DNA of 50,800 nt from CAZVQX01 sp964629735 (GTDB lineage Bacteria > Bacillota_I > Bacilli_A > RF39 > UBA660): contig CAZVQX010000004.1 of NCBI GenBank assembly GCA_964629735.1, positions 1 through 50,800 of the forward strand, read 5' to 3'. Shown one piece after another: positions 14,985 through 23,612 of the stretch. How positions within the stretch are numbered: position 1 is the stretch's first letter; each line of letters starts with the position of its first letter. The notes under the pieces are model-generated. The model was not told where the DNA came from. It was given only the letters and a program-made list of their open reading frames with translations, and made no database searches. The position numbers were made by a program, and so were the translations under genes.

Positions 14985-17387
14985 TTATTTAACAACAATA
15001 TTTACTAATTTTTGGGGAACTGTTATTATTTTAATAATTTCTTTTCCTTCAATAAATTTTAAAACATTATCATGCTCCAACGCTTTTTTCTCCATATCTT
15101 CTTTAGAAATATCAGATGGAACATCAATCTTACCACGAACTTTACCATTAACCTGAACAACTAATGTGTAAGTTGTATCAACTATTTTATTGGGATCATA
15201 GTCAGGCCACTTTTCATTTGAAATAAGGTTTCCTAATTTTTTGATTTCATTTATTTCTTCAGTAATATGTGGTGCAAATGGATTTAATAAAATTAAAAAT
15301 GTTTTTAAATCTTTTCTACTAATTGAGTCTACTTCTTCAAATTTATTTAATAAAATCATTAAAGCAGATATGGCAGTATTATATTTCATAGTTTCAATAT
15401 CTTCATCTACCTTTTTTATTGTTTTATTAATAATTACTTCTAATTCTGGTGAATATATATCTTTTTCATTTAACTTTTCTTGAATACGCCAAACTCTTTC
15501 CAAAAATCTTTTACAACCTTTTAATCCATTCTCACTCCAAGCGGTATCACTTTCGTAATCACCCATAAACATTTCATAAACGCGAAGTGCATCTGAACCA
15601 TATTCATCGACGATTTCAGTTGGACTAATACCATTTCCTTTAGATTTGCTTATTTTGTCACCATCTTCACTTAAAACCATTCCGTGGGCTGTACGAAGAT
15701 TAAATGGTTCTTTAGTTGGTACTAAACCAATATCATATAAGAAACGATGCCAAAATCTCGCATATAATAAGTGTCTAGTAGCATGTTCCATACCGCCATT
15801 ATACCAATCAACTTTCCCCCAATAGTCCAAAGCATCCCAACCAGCAAATTCTTTGTTATTATGCGGGTCCATATACCTTAACCAGTACCAAGATGAACCA
15901 GCCCAGTTGGGCATAGTATCAGTTTCCCGTTTTGCAGTTTTTCCACATTTTGGACAAGGCACTGTATACCAATCTGATAAATTAGCTAATGGGCTCTCAC
16001 CATCTTCTGTCGGTTCATAGTTAGCTACATCAGGTAATAAAACTGGTAAATCTTCTTCAGGTACCGGAACCCAACCACAATCATTACAATAAATCATCGG
16101 GATTGGTTCACCCCAAAATCTTTGACGTGAAAAGACCCAATCTTGTAAACGATAATTTATTTTTTTAGAACCTATTTTATTTTTCTCTAAATATTTAATA
16201 ATTTTACTAATAGCTTCTTCTTTATTATTAATTCCATTTAAAATACCAGAATTAACCATCTCACCATCACCAGTATAAGCTGATTTTTCAACATTTCCAC
16301 CTTTAATAACCTCAATAATAGGAATATTAAATTTTTGGGCAAATTCGTAATCTCGCTCATCATGTGCTGGTACTGCCATAATTGCACCGGTTCCATAATT
16401 CATCATTACATAATCTGATATCCATATTTGAATTAATTCATTATTTAATGGATTTACTGCATTAATTCCTTTTAATTTAACACCAGTCTTATCCTTTACC
16501 AATTCAATTCTCTCAAATTCAGATTTTTTCATAGCTTGATTTTTATAATCTATTACTTCATTATAATTTGTTATTATTGATTTTAATTTTTCAATTACCG
16601 GATGTTCAGGTGCAATAACCATGAAGGTTACACCATAGATTGTATCTGGCCTAGTTGTAAACACCGTCAATATATCATCAGTTTTATCTATTCTAAAATC
16701 AACCGATGCCCCTTCGCTTTTACCAATCCAATTTATTTGGGCGGTTTTAACACGATCAATAAAATTTGTATCATCTAATCCTTCTAATAATTTTTCACTA
16801 TAACTTTGCATTTTTAACATCCATTGTTCTTTTTCTTTACGAACAACTTCTCCACCACATCGCTCACAGTTGCCTTTCTCTATTTCTTCATTTGATAAAC
16901 CAATTTTACAAGATGTACACCAGTTAATACTTTTTTTAGCTTTATAAGCTAATCCGTGTTCGTAAAACTTCAAAAATTGCCATTGAGTCCATTTATAATA
17001 TTCTGGATCAGTTGTTGAAATTTCACGAGTCCAGTCAAAAGAAATACCTAATGACTTTAATTGATCTTTAAAAACCTCAATATTTTCACGAACTGCATCA
17101 CGTGGATGAATTTTATTTTTAATTGCATAATTTTCTGCGGGTAATCCAAACGCATCAAAACCAATTGGAAATAAAACGTTATAACCTTGTAATCTTCTTT
17201 TCCGTGCTAATGAATCAAGAGCAGTGTAACTTCTTGGATGCCCTATATGTAATCCACTTCCTGATGGATATGGAAACTCAATTAAAACATAATATTTTTC
17301 TTTTTCACTATTATTAGAAGCAGCAAAAGTATTATTAATATCCCAATATTTTTGCCATTTTTTTTCTATTTTTTCAAAATTATACAT
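14985..17387 (-). CDS. leuS: Leucyl-tRNA synthetase
   Basis: This is an 800-residue class I synthetase of normal bacterial length. The HIGH motif is PYPSGSGLHIGHPRSYTALD (about 39-58) and the KMSKS motif is DGDKISKSKGN. The CP1 editing domain is present, with VFTTRPDTIYGVTFMV and AVPAHDERDYEFA. Two CxxC pairs form zinc knuckles. The start lies 2 bases after the stop of a small membrane-protein gene, with AGAGGT between, and both genes follow a T-box leader. Supply of charged tRNA-Leu therefore probably controls both. Confidence 0.98.
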   Translation of the reverse strand: MYNFEKIEKKWQKYWDINNTFAASNNSEKEKYYVLIEFPYPSGSGLHIGHPRSYTALDSLARKRRLQGYNVLFPIGFDAFGLPAENYAIKNKIHPRDAVRENIEVFKDQLKSLGISFDWTREISTTDPEYYKWTQWQFLKFYEHGLAYKAKKSINWCTSCKIGLSNEEIEKGNCERCGGEVVRKEKEQWMLKMQSYSEKLLEGLDDTNFIDRVKTAQINWIGKSEGASVDFRIDKTDDILTVFTTRPDTIYGVTFMVIAPEHPVIEKLKSIITNYNEVIDYKNQAMKKSEFERIELVKDKTGVKLKGINAVNPLNNELIQIWISDYVMMNYGTGAIMAVPAHDERDYEFAQKFNIPIIEVIKGGNVEKSAYTGDGEMVNSGILNGINNKEEAISKIIKYLEKNKIGSKKINYRLQDWVFSRQRFWGEPIPMIYCNDCGWVPVPEEDLPVLLPDVANYEPTEDGESPLANLSDWYTVPCPKCGKTAKRETDTMPNWAGSSWYWLRYMDPHNNKEFAGWDALDYWGKVDWYNGGMEHATRHLLYARFWHRFLYDIGLVPTKEPFNLRTAHGMVLSEDGDKISKSKGNGISPTEIVDEYGSDALRVYEMFMGDYESDTAWSENGLKGCKRFLERVWRIQEKLNEKDIYSPELEVIINKTIKKVDEDIETMKYNTAISALMILLNKFEEVDSISRKDLKTFLILLNPFAPHITEEINEIKKLGNLISNEKWPDYDPNKIVDTTYTLVVQVNGKVRGKIDVPSDISKEDMEKKALEHDNVLKFIEGKEIIKIITVPQKLVNIVVK

Positions 17388-17389
17388 AT

Positions 17390-17734
17390 TTATACCTCTT
17401 TCCTATTTTGGTAATACATACCAATTATATGATAAACTAACAATTGTAAAATTAATAAAGTTATAAAACCAATTATTATTTTAAATATTAAAACATTAAC
17501 AAAACTAACAATAAAAATAACAACTGAAATAATAAGTGAGTTGCAGAGGGCAATTATGGAAGCTAATTTCTTTAAATTATGTTTCTCTGGTTGAAAATTA
17601 TATTTGAGTTTTAAAAATTTAACTTCAATGCTCTCTGTTATCTTATCAATTTTTTTATTACGCATTATTATAAATAAATAATAAAAAGAATAAATAATTA
17701 TAAAGTTTATAAAAAACGAAAAGATTTTTTCCAT
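17390..17734 (-). CDS. Small membrane protein in the leucine T-box operon (unknown)
   Basis: I do not recognise this 114-residue protein. It has an N-terminal membrane helix (about 4-23), a basic cytoplasmic-type loop (RNKKIDKITESIEVKFLKLK and on to about 58), and two further helices (about 60-82 and 84-106). No catalytic motif is visible. It is the first gene behind the T-box, with TTAGGAGG 6 bases before the ATG, and leuS begins 2 bases after its stop. Co-control with leuS suggests a link to leucine availability or simply a lineage-specific passenger. It is too small for a classical amino-acid permease. Confidence 0.75.
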   Translation of the reverse strand: MEKIFSFFINFIIIYSFYYLFIIMRNKKIDKITESIEVKFLKLKYNFQPEKHNLKKLASIIALCNSLIISVVIFIVSFVNVLIFKIIIGFITLLILQLLVYHIIGMYYQNRKEV

Positions 17735-17749
17735 AATTAACCTCCTAAC

Positions 17750-17958
17750 AAAAAAACATTATAATTTAAGGACGAATAATCGCGGTACCACCTTAATTCA
17801 TAATGTTTATGCTCTTTAATTTTTAACGCAAATTAAACGCCACTAGGGAACTCCAAAGCAAGTTCATAATCATTTATTTAAAGTTTTCACCAGCCACTTT
17901 TTCTCTACAAAATAAATTAATTATTACTACTCTTCTTCCTTGTTTTTTTTAAAAGTAT
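17750..17958 (-). ncRNA. T-box riboswitch leader (leucine)
   Basis: The minus-strand leader contains the T-box core AAGGTGGTACCGCG (rc of 17781-17794), which pairs with the tRNA acceptor end, and an antiterminator closed by CGTCCTTAA. A competing terminator pairs AACATTATGAATTAAGG with CCTTAAATTATAATGTT and ends in seven T. Upstream is the GTGGCTGGTGAAAAC stem I segment. In the presumed specifier loop TATGAACTTGCTTTGGAG, CTT (Leu) is followed by a purine, consistent with leuS downstream; the exact codon is inferred. Uncharged tRNA-Leu should favour read-through into the membrane-protein and leuS genes. Confidence 0.92.
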
Positions 17959-17964
17959 ATTTAT

Positions 17965-17993
17965 ATTATATTACACTTGATCAATATATTCAA
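17965..17993 (-). promoter_or_regulatory. Promoter of the T-box operon
   Basis: On the minus strand TTGAAT (17988-17993), a 17-base spacer and TATAAT (17965-17970) lie just upstream of the T-box leader. The promoter overlaps the last codons of the GH31 gene. Confidence 0.75.
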
Positions 17994-20382
17994 GTAATTT
18001 TAGAAATAAACGGACAAATTTTGGTTGTAAACCTTTATTTCTCAATTTTCTTATACCTATTCTCTTTTTCTTAATCGGTAAATCACTAAATATTACAGCA
18101 TCAATTTTTTCTTTCATTTCTGTTTCAATTTGTAAATCAGAAATAATTTCTTCAATATCATCATTGATTAAACGGATAGCATCAATTTCAATATCTTTTC
18201 CTTTACAGTTAACAGATAGTTGGGCGATTGTTGAAACATCTTTAACTTCAACAATAAAATCCGGACCATCAGTATATTTTACGTTTTCAATTGGAGCGTC
18301 ATTAACATATGTAATTACTTCATTTGCATATTTAGTGTTACGGAATCTAAATTTATAATTTCTTGTTTTAGGTATAATACCACTTTTTCCCTCTATTGGA
18401 CGAATAATAACCGTATAATTATTAGGCATATAGTTATAATCAATATCAGTTTTAATAAAAAAGCCTTTACGATATAAATCACTCATACCATCATCTTCAA
18501 ATAAGTGGTATAAATTACTGCGACCTGGGAAAATATGTATTTCCATATTTTGTGGTGGAGTTGTATCGAATAAATTACCATTATCACCAAGTGGAATAAT
18601 TGCACCTGCTTTAACAAAAACAGGATAATCTTGGTCTCTAAAAAACGATACATATTCTCGACCTCCTGGAAACTTTTTTCCAGTTACATAATCATACCAA
18701 ACACCATCTGGTAAGTAAAATTTATGAATTACCCGATTCATTATATAATTTTTTTGTGAAATAATTGGTGAGATAAAAAATTCGCTACCAAAATAATATT
18801 GATTTCGATATAAAACATCATCATACATTTCACTATAACGATAATAAATAGGCTCTATTAATAATTTTCCTTCCTTATGATATTTATAAGCCTCTGAATA
18901 TAAATATGGAATTAGACGATGTCTCAGCTTTAAATAATCAGTTACAATAGTATATGTTTTAATACTCCAACGCCATGGTTCTCTTTTATAATACTTACCT
19001 TTTTCACTCCCAAATTTTAAAATTGGACTAAACACACCCAGTTGCACAAATCTTATATATAATTCATTATCTTCTATACCTTTATGATAACCACCTATAT
19101 CATGACTCCACCAAGTAACACCAGCATTAGAAGCACCGGAGTTGAAAAACGGAATTAATTTTATTGTTTTCCAATCAACGATTGTCTTACCAGAGTACAG
19201 AACCGGATAACGATGGGCGGCAATTCCTGCATTACTCGATAATATCATCGGCCTTCTTTTATAATTTCTCTTCATATCATTAAAATGATAATGATTTAAA
19301 ACCCAAGATTCTAATTTATTTTTATTTGCATTAGTATCAATCCAGAAAAAATCAACATCTAAGTTATCTAAAGGATGAATTAACATTTTTAAATAAACAT
19401 CTAAAAATTTAGGGTTTAAAACATTAAATGGAATAATACCTTTATCATTTGTTTCTAAATATTTCTTAGCCTCTTCATAAAATTCTTCATAAGGATAAAT
19501 TCCTTCAAGCGGATTAACGTTTAATCCAACCCGTATTCCTTTTGAGTGTAAATAAGAAATCATTCCATATGGTTCGCGAAATTTTTCTTTGTTAAATGTA
19601 AAACCAGACTTTATATTTTCTAACTTATCATATTTATTTAAATGCCATTCTCCACTTAAAAGAACTATTGAAATAGGAACGCCTTTATATGAAAAATCAT
19701 CAATTAATTTTTTTAAAGATAAATCACTATAATCTTCGTTACGGGACCACCAGTTACCCAAAGCATATCTTGGTATTAAGGCTGGATAACCAGTTAGGCT
19801 AAAATAATCTTTCAAGCACAAATCAAAATCAGTATGATACATAAATAAATAAATATCAATCATTTTATTAGATCGTTCTGTTAAAACACCATTTTCGCTT
19901 AAAATACTTGATTCACTATCATCAATACTAGCAAAACCATCAGATGAATATAATGCCCTTTCAAATTCGTATTTTCCTTTTTTATTACTTAAACGAACTG
20001 TTGGAGCACCTAAATTTCTAACTTCAGGGTGACCATAATACCAAAAACGATCACTATTTTTTAATTCAACTTTTAAATTTGCAGTTGGATTTAAACGTGA
20101 CCCTTGAAATTTTTTCTCTTTTGAATAATATAATTTAAAATATTTAGTTTCAAGTTCAATATACTTATCATCTTCTTTAACGTTAAATTTTGGAGCCTCA
20201 AAATTACGATGCCATGCTAATTGTGTAGGACGATCTTCAAATATTCCTTCTTCACTATATTCTAATCTAATTAATCTTTCTGTTAAAAGTGATATACGAT
20301 ATTTATTACCTTGAAAAACGCATTCTTCATTTACTTGCGCATCATTATAATTAAGTTGAAATTGGGAACCTAATTTATACAT
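17971..20382 (-). CDS. Glycoside hydrolase family 31 protein with altered active site
   Basis: This 803-residue protein has GH31 architecture: an N-terminal beta-sandwich, the (beta/alpha)8 barrel starting at GNWWSRNEDYSD (about 209), and C-terminal beta domains. It keeps the nucleophile position in DFFWIDTN (Asp349) and WWSHDIGG (424-430). The acid/base Asp, expected in HRYPVGFSGDT, is Lys399 in HRYPVLYSGKT; the preceding Ser-Arg pair reads SS (382-383), and the DMDWH segment reads SGEWH (243-247). The AAG codon is clear in the sequence. It could be an inactive or re-tasked alpha-glucosidase-like protein. No signal peptide is seen. It follows pyruvate kinase by 17 bases, with GGGGTGG before the ATG. 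Confidence 0.9.
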   Translation of the reverse strand: MYKLGSQFQLNYNDAQVNEECVFQGNKYRISLLTERLIRLEYSEEGIFEDRPTQLAWHRNFEAPKFNVKEDDKYIELETKYFKLYYSKEKKFQGSRLNPTANLKVELKNSDRFWYYGHPEVRNLGAPTVRLSNKKGKYEFERALYSSDGFASIDDSESSILSENGVLTERSNKMIDIYLFMYHTDFDLCLKDYFSLTGYPALIPRYALGNWWSRNEDYSDLSLKKLIDDFSYKGVPISIVLLSGEWHLNKYDKLENIKSGFTFNKEKFREPYGMISYLHSKGIRVGLNVNPLEGIYPYEEFYEEAKKYLETNDKGIIPFNVLNPKFLDVYLKMLIHPLDNLDVDFFWIDTNANKNKLESWVLNHYHFNDMKRNYKRRPMILSSNAGIAAHRYPVLYSGKTIVDWKTIKLIPFFNSGASNAGVTWWSHDIGGYHKGIEDNELYIRFVQLGVFSPILKFGSEKGKYYKREPWRWSIKTYTIVTDYLKLRHRLIPYLYSEAYKYHKEGKLLIEPIYYRYSEMYDDVLYRNQYYFGSEFFISPIISQKNYIMNRVIHKFYLPDGVWYDYVTGKKFPGGREYVSFFRDQDYPVFVKAGAIIPLGDNGNLFDTTPPQNMEIHIFPGRSNLYHLFEDDGMSDLYRKGFFIKTDIDYNYMPNNYTVIIRPIEGKSGIIPKTRNYKFRFRNTKYANEVITYVNDAPIENVKYTDGPDFIVEVKDVSTIAQLSVNCKGKDIEIDAIRLINDDIEEIISDLQIETEMKEKIDAVIFSDLPIKKKRIGIRKLRNKGLQPKFVRLFLKLLEYIDQV

Positions 20383-20399
20383 TTAACCACCCCTATTTT

Positions 20400-21815
20400 T
20401 TATATTTCTTCTATTTTCATAAAATTAGTATGACGAACTTCTCGTAATGGATAACCACCAGTTATTATTATTTTATCATTTTCCTCTAGTTGTAATATTT
20501 CTTTAGCCATTTTCCTTGATCTTAATATTATTTTATCAAATGAATTTAACTCTTCCATTAATAAAGGGTAGACACCAAAATTAAGTGCTAAACTCTTGAC
20601 AGTATCTATATTAGGACTAAGAGCAATAATTGGGCAGGTTGGACGAAAACGACTCATTTTACGGGCAGTATAACCACTAAAAGTTGGAACAATAATAGCT
20701 TTAGCTTTCAAACGATTAGCACAATCGGCCACACTATAAGCAATTAAACCTGTTACATCTTGTTTCTCGGTTCTCATTGCCCTACTCAGCAATTCAATAT
20801 AATCAATATTTTCTTCAGCTGAGCGAATAATTTTTTCCATTGTTTGTAAAGTTAATACTGGATAACGACCAATCGTTGTTTCACCACTTAACATTACAGC
20901 GTCAATACCATCAATTACGGCATTAGCAATATCACTTACTTCTGCCCTCGTCGGTTTATCATGATACTCCATTGAAGACAACAATTCAGTTGCAACTATA
21001 CTAATTTTTCCTTGATGATGGCATTTATTAATAATCAGTTTTTGAAGACTAGGTATTCTTTCCATTGGGATTTCAACACCCAAATCACCACGGGCAATCA
21101 TTATTCCATCACTAACCTTAATAATCTCATCTAACTCATTTAATGCTCGTTCATTTTCAATTTTAGCAATTATATTTAAATGATCATTTCCTAAATTAAT
21201 TAATATATCATTTACTAACAAAATATCCTCAGCACTTGAAACAAATGATAAGGCTAAATAATCAACATGCATCATATTAGCAAATTTAATATCCTCAATA
21301 TCTTTTTCACTTAAAAAAGGAATGTCAATTCGTGAACAATTAACATTAACACCTTTATTATCTCGAATAATACCATCATTTAATACTTCACACTCAAGGT
21401 AATCATCAGTTTTTCCTACAACTTTTAATTCAATTTTACCATCATCTAATTTAACAATCATATTATGTTTAATATTATTAATTATTGCTGGCATATTAAG
21501 AGAAAAAGCGTTTTGATCACCAACAATTTCTTTTTTATATATTCTTAAAACTTCCCCTTTTTTTAAATAAGCCTCACCACCCCGAAATCTACCAGTTCGA
21601 ATATCAGGGCCTTCTGTATCAAACATAACTGCCACATTAGTGCGTAACTCCTCATTTAACTCATTAATCTTGTTAATAATATCCATACAAAATGGATAAT
21701 CAGCATGGCTCAAATTAAGGCGAACAACATCTAAACCACTTTGAATTAATTGCTTTATTATTTCTTTATCGGCACTAGCCGGGCCGATTGTGGCTATTAT
21801 TTTTGTTTTATTCAT
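20400..21815 (-). CDS. pyk: Pyruvate kinase
   Basis: This 471-residue enzyme makes pyruvate and ATP from phosphoenolpyruvate and ADP, the last step of glycolysis. Marks in order are TKIIATIGPAS, VVRLNLSHADY, VMFDTEGPDIRTG, the active-site strand IIAKIEN, MIARGDLGVEIPMERIPSLQK and DAVMLSGETTIGRYPV, then the C-terminal effector-binding domain. It lacks the extra PEP-utiliser-like domain found in Bacillus pyruvate kinases. The GH31 gene follows in the same direction. The promoter region is shared divergently with the radical SAM fusion gene. Confidence 0.98.
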   Translation of the reverse strand: MNKTKIIATIGPASADKEIIKQLIQSGLDVVRLNLSHADYPFCMDIINKINELNEELRTNVAVMFDTEGPDIRTGRFRGGEAYLKKGEVLRIYKKEIVGDQNAFSLNMPAIINNIKHNMIVKLDDGKIELKVVGKTDDYLECEVLNDGIIRDNKGVNVNCSRIDIPFLSEKDIEDIKFANMMHVDYLALSFVSSAEDILLVNDILINLGNDHLNIIAKIENERALNELDEIIKVSDGIMIARGDLGVEIPMERIPSLQKLIINKCHHQGKISIVATELLSSMEYHDKPTRAEVSDIANAVIDGIDAVMLSGETTIGRYPVLTLQTMEKIIRSAEENIDYIELLSRAMRTEKQDVTGLIAYSVADCANRLKAKAIIVPTFSGYTARKMSRFRPTCPIIALSPNIDTVKSLALNFGVYPLLMEELNSFDKIILRSRKMAKEILQLEENDKIIITGGYPLREVRHTNFMKIEEI

Positions 21816-21909
21816 AGTATCACCATACCAATTATATCAAGTTTTTACAAAAAAAGGAATTATTTTTAAAAATTTGTTATAATATTAACACCTTAGGAGG
21901 GGTAGTAAT

Positions 21910-23382
21910 ATGAACCCATTTATATATTCAGATAGCAATAAAAGATATCATACTTTAAATTATTTTTATCAACAAAAATTTAAATCAAAAGTATTTAAAG
22001 TTAGTTTAAATGCTGGTTTTTCATGTCCTAATCTTGATGGGACCGTTGGTGTTGGTGGTTGTATTTATTGTTCAAAATTAGGAAGTGGTGAATTTGCCGG
22101 ACATTTAGGGGATAATTTAATCAAACAATTTAATGATGTTAAAAGTATTTTACATAAAAAATGGCCGGAAGCATTATATATTGGCTACTTTCAAGCAAGG
22201 ACTAATACATATGCCCCGGTAAATATATTAAAAGATAAATATGAAACAATTTTAAACTTAGATAATGTTGTAGGGTTATCTATTGCAACTAGACCTGATG
22301 CAATAAGTGATGAAGTTTTTGAATATTTAAAAGAATTAAATAATAAAACATTTTTAACAATTGAATTAGGTTTACAAACTATACACAGTAAAACAACCAA
22401 ATTAATTAATCGTTGTCATACTTTGGAATGTTTTACTGAAATGGTTTATAAATTAAAAAAAGCAAATATTAATGTTGTAGTACATATTATTAATGGGTTA
22501 CCTTATGAAACAAAAGAAATGATGTTAGAAACAGTTAATTATTTAAATAAACTACCTATTAATGGGATTAAAGTTCATATGTTACATATTTTAAAAAATA
22601 CAGAACTTGCCCAAATATATCAAACAAAACCCTTCCATGTTTTAACTAAAGAAGAATACGTTGATATTGTATGTGATCAATTAGAAAGTCTACACCCAGA
22701 TATAGTTATCGAAAGAATTACTGGCGATCCTAAAGTTGAAGATTTAATTGAACCTAATTGGCTGATCAAAAAATTTAGTGTGTTAAATGAAATTGATAAA
22801 GAGTTAGCTAGGCGGGATACTTATCAAGGTTTTAATCTAAGTATATTAAATAAATCAAAACAATTAATTAGAAAATATGTCAAACATAACGACATTGTTG
22901 TTGACGCAACTGTTGGAAATGGTTATGATACTTTATATTTAGCCAAGAATGCAAAAAATGGATTTGTTTTTGGCTTTGATATACAAAAAATAGCAATTGA
23001 TAATACGATACAATTATTAAACAAAAATAACATTAATAACTATAAACTATTTTTAGATAATCACATAAATATAAATAAAAAATTAAATAATTATATTGGT
23101 AAAATAAGTTTAATTATTTTCAATCTTGGTTTTTTACCAGGTAGTGATAAAAAAATTAAAACTAATTATATAACAACTATTGAATCTATAAATAATTCCC
23201 TTCCTCTTTTAAATAATAAGGGTACAATTTTAATAACTGTTTATCCAGGACATCCAGAGGGGAAAAGGGAAAGTGTTGAACTAAATAAATATTTTCAAAA
23301 ACTAAATAATTATAAAATTAATTATTATCATAATACCAATAATGAACTAGCACCATATTTAATTGAAATCAAAAAGATGTAG
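21910..23382 (+). CDS. Fused YtqA-type radical SAM protein and YtqB-type methyltransferase (MnmL-MnmM-like)
   Basis: One uninterrupted 490-residue frame joins two proteins that are separate neighbours in Bacillus. Residues 1 to about 305 are the YtqA/YhcC-type radical SAM protein, with cluster cysteines at 39, 51 and 54 in CPNLDGTVGVGGCIYC. Residues from about 310 form a class I SAM methyltransferase of the YtqB family: VVDATVGNGYDTLYLAK, FGFDIQ, FNLGFLPGSDK and VYPGHPEGKRES. To my knowledge YtqA and YtqB have been assigned to consecutive steps of mnm5-type tRNA wobble-uridine modification (MnmL, MnmM), so the fusion makes pathway sense. TATAAT lies at 21878-21883 and TTAGGAGG is close to the start. 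Confidence 0.9.
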   Translation: MNPFIYSDSNKRYHTLNYFYQQKFKSKVFKVSLNAGFSCPNLDGTVGVGGCIYCSKLGSGEFAGHLGDNLIKQFNDVKSILHKKWPEALYIGYFQARTNTYAPVNILKDKYETILNLDNVVGLSIATRPDAISDEVFEYLKELNNKTFLTIELGLQTIHSKTTKLINRCHTLECFTEMVYKLKKANINVVVHIINGLPYETKEMMLETVNYLNKLPINGIKVHMLHILKNTELAQIYQTKPFHVLTKEEYVDIVCDQLESLHPDIVIERITGDPKVEDLIEPNWLIKKFSVLNEIDKELARRDTYQGFNLSILNKSKQLIRKYVKHNDIVVDATVGNGYDTLYLAKNAKNGFVFGFDIQKIAIDNTIQLLNKNNINNYKLFLDNHININKKLNNYIGKISLIIFNLGFLPGSDKKIKTNYITTIESINNSLPLLNNKGTILITVYPGHPEGKRESVELNKYFQKLNNYKINYYHNTNNELAPYLIEIKKM

Positions 23383-23404
23383 GAGGTGACCTACATCTTT
23401 TATT
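23371..23404 (+). terminator. Intrinsic terminator after the radical SAM fusion gene
   Basis: Stem AAAAGATGTAG/CTACATCTTTT with an 8-base loop, overlapping the stop codon. It can act on either strand. Confidence 0.88.
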
Positions 23405-23442
23405 AATAAGTTGCTTTTTAAAATTGCATTATGAAACATATC

Positions 23443-23586
23443 TTAAAAGTTATCATACTTTATATTTTTCTTACAAAAAATAGGATTTAAAACTTTTTGA
23501 AAATTGTACTTAATTTTATTTTCGTTTTTTACTTCAAGAACATAATTTAAATCCTCATGTAACTCAACCTGTGTTTTTATTGCCAT
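23443..23586 (-). CDS. Possible 47-residue protein downstream of the HerA-type ATPase
   Basis: A short frame starts MAIKTQVELHEDLNYVLEV and ends CKKNIKYDNF, 27 bases after the ATPase stop in the same direction. Composition (Lys/Asn-rich, mixed hydrophobics) looks like a real local protein, but the ribosome site is weak (AAAGG, about 11 bases away) and no family is recognised. The rest of the gap back to position 23404 shows nothing. Confidence 0.4.
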   Translation of the reverse strand: MAIKTQVELHEDLNYVLEVKNENKIKYNFQKVLNPIFCKKNIKYDNF

Positions 23587-23612
23587 ATTAATTACAGCCT
23601 TTTATAAATCGG

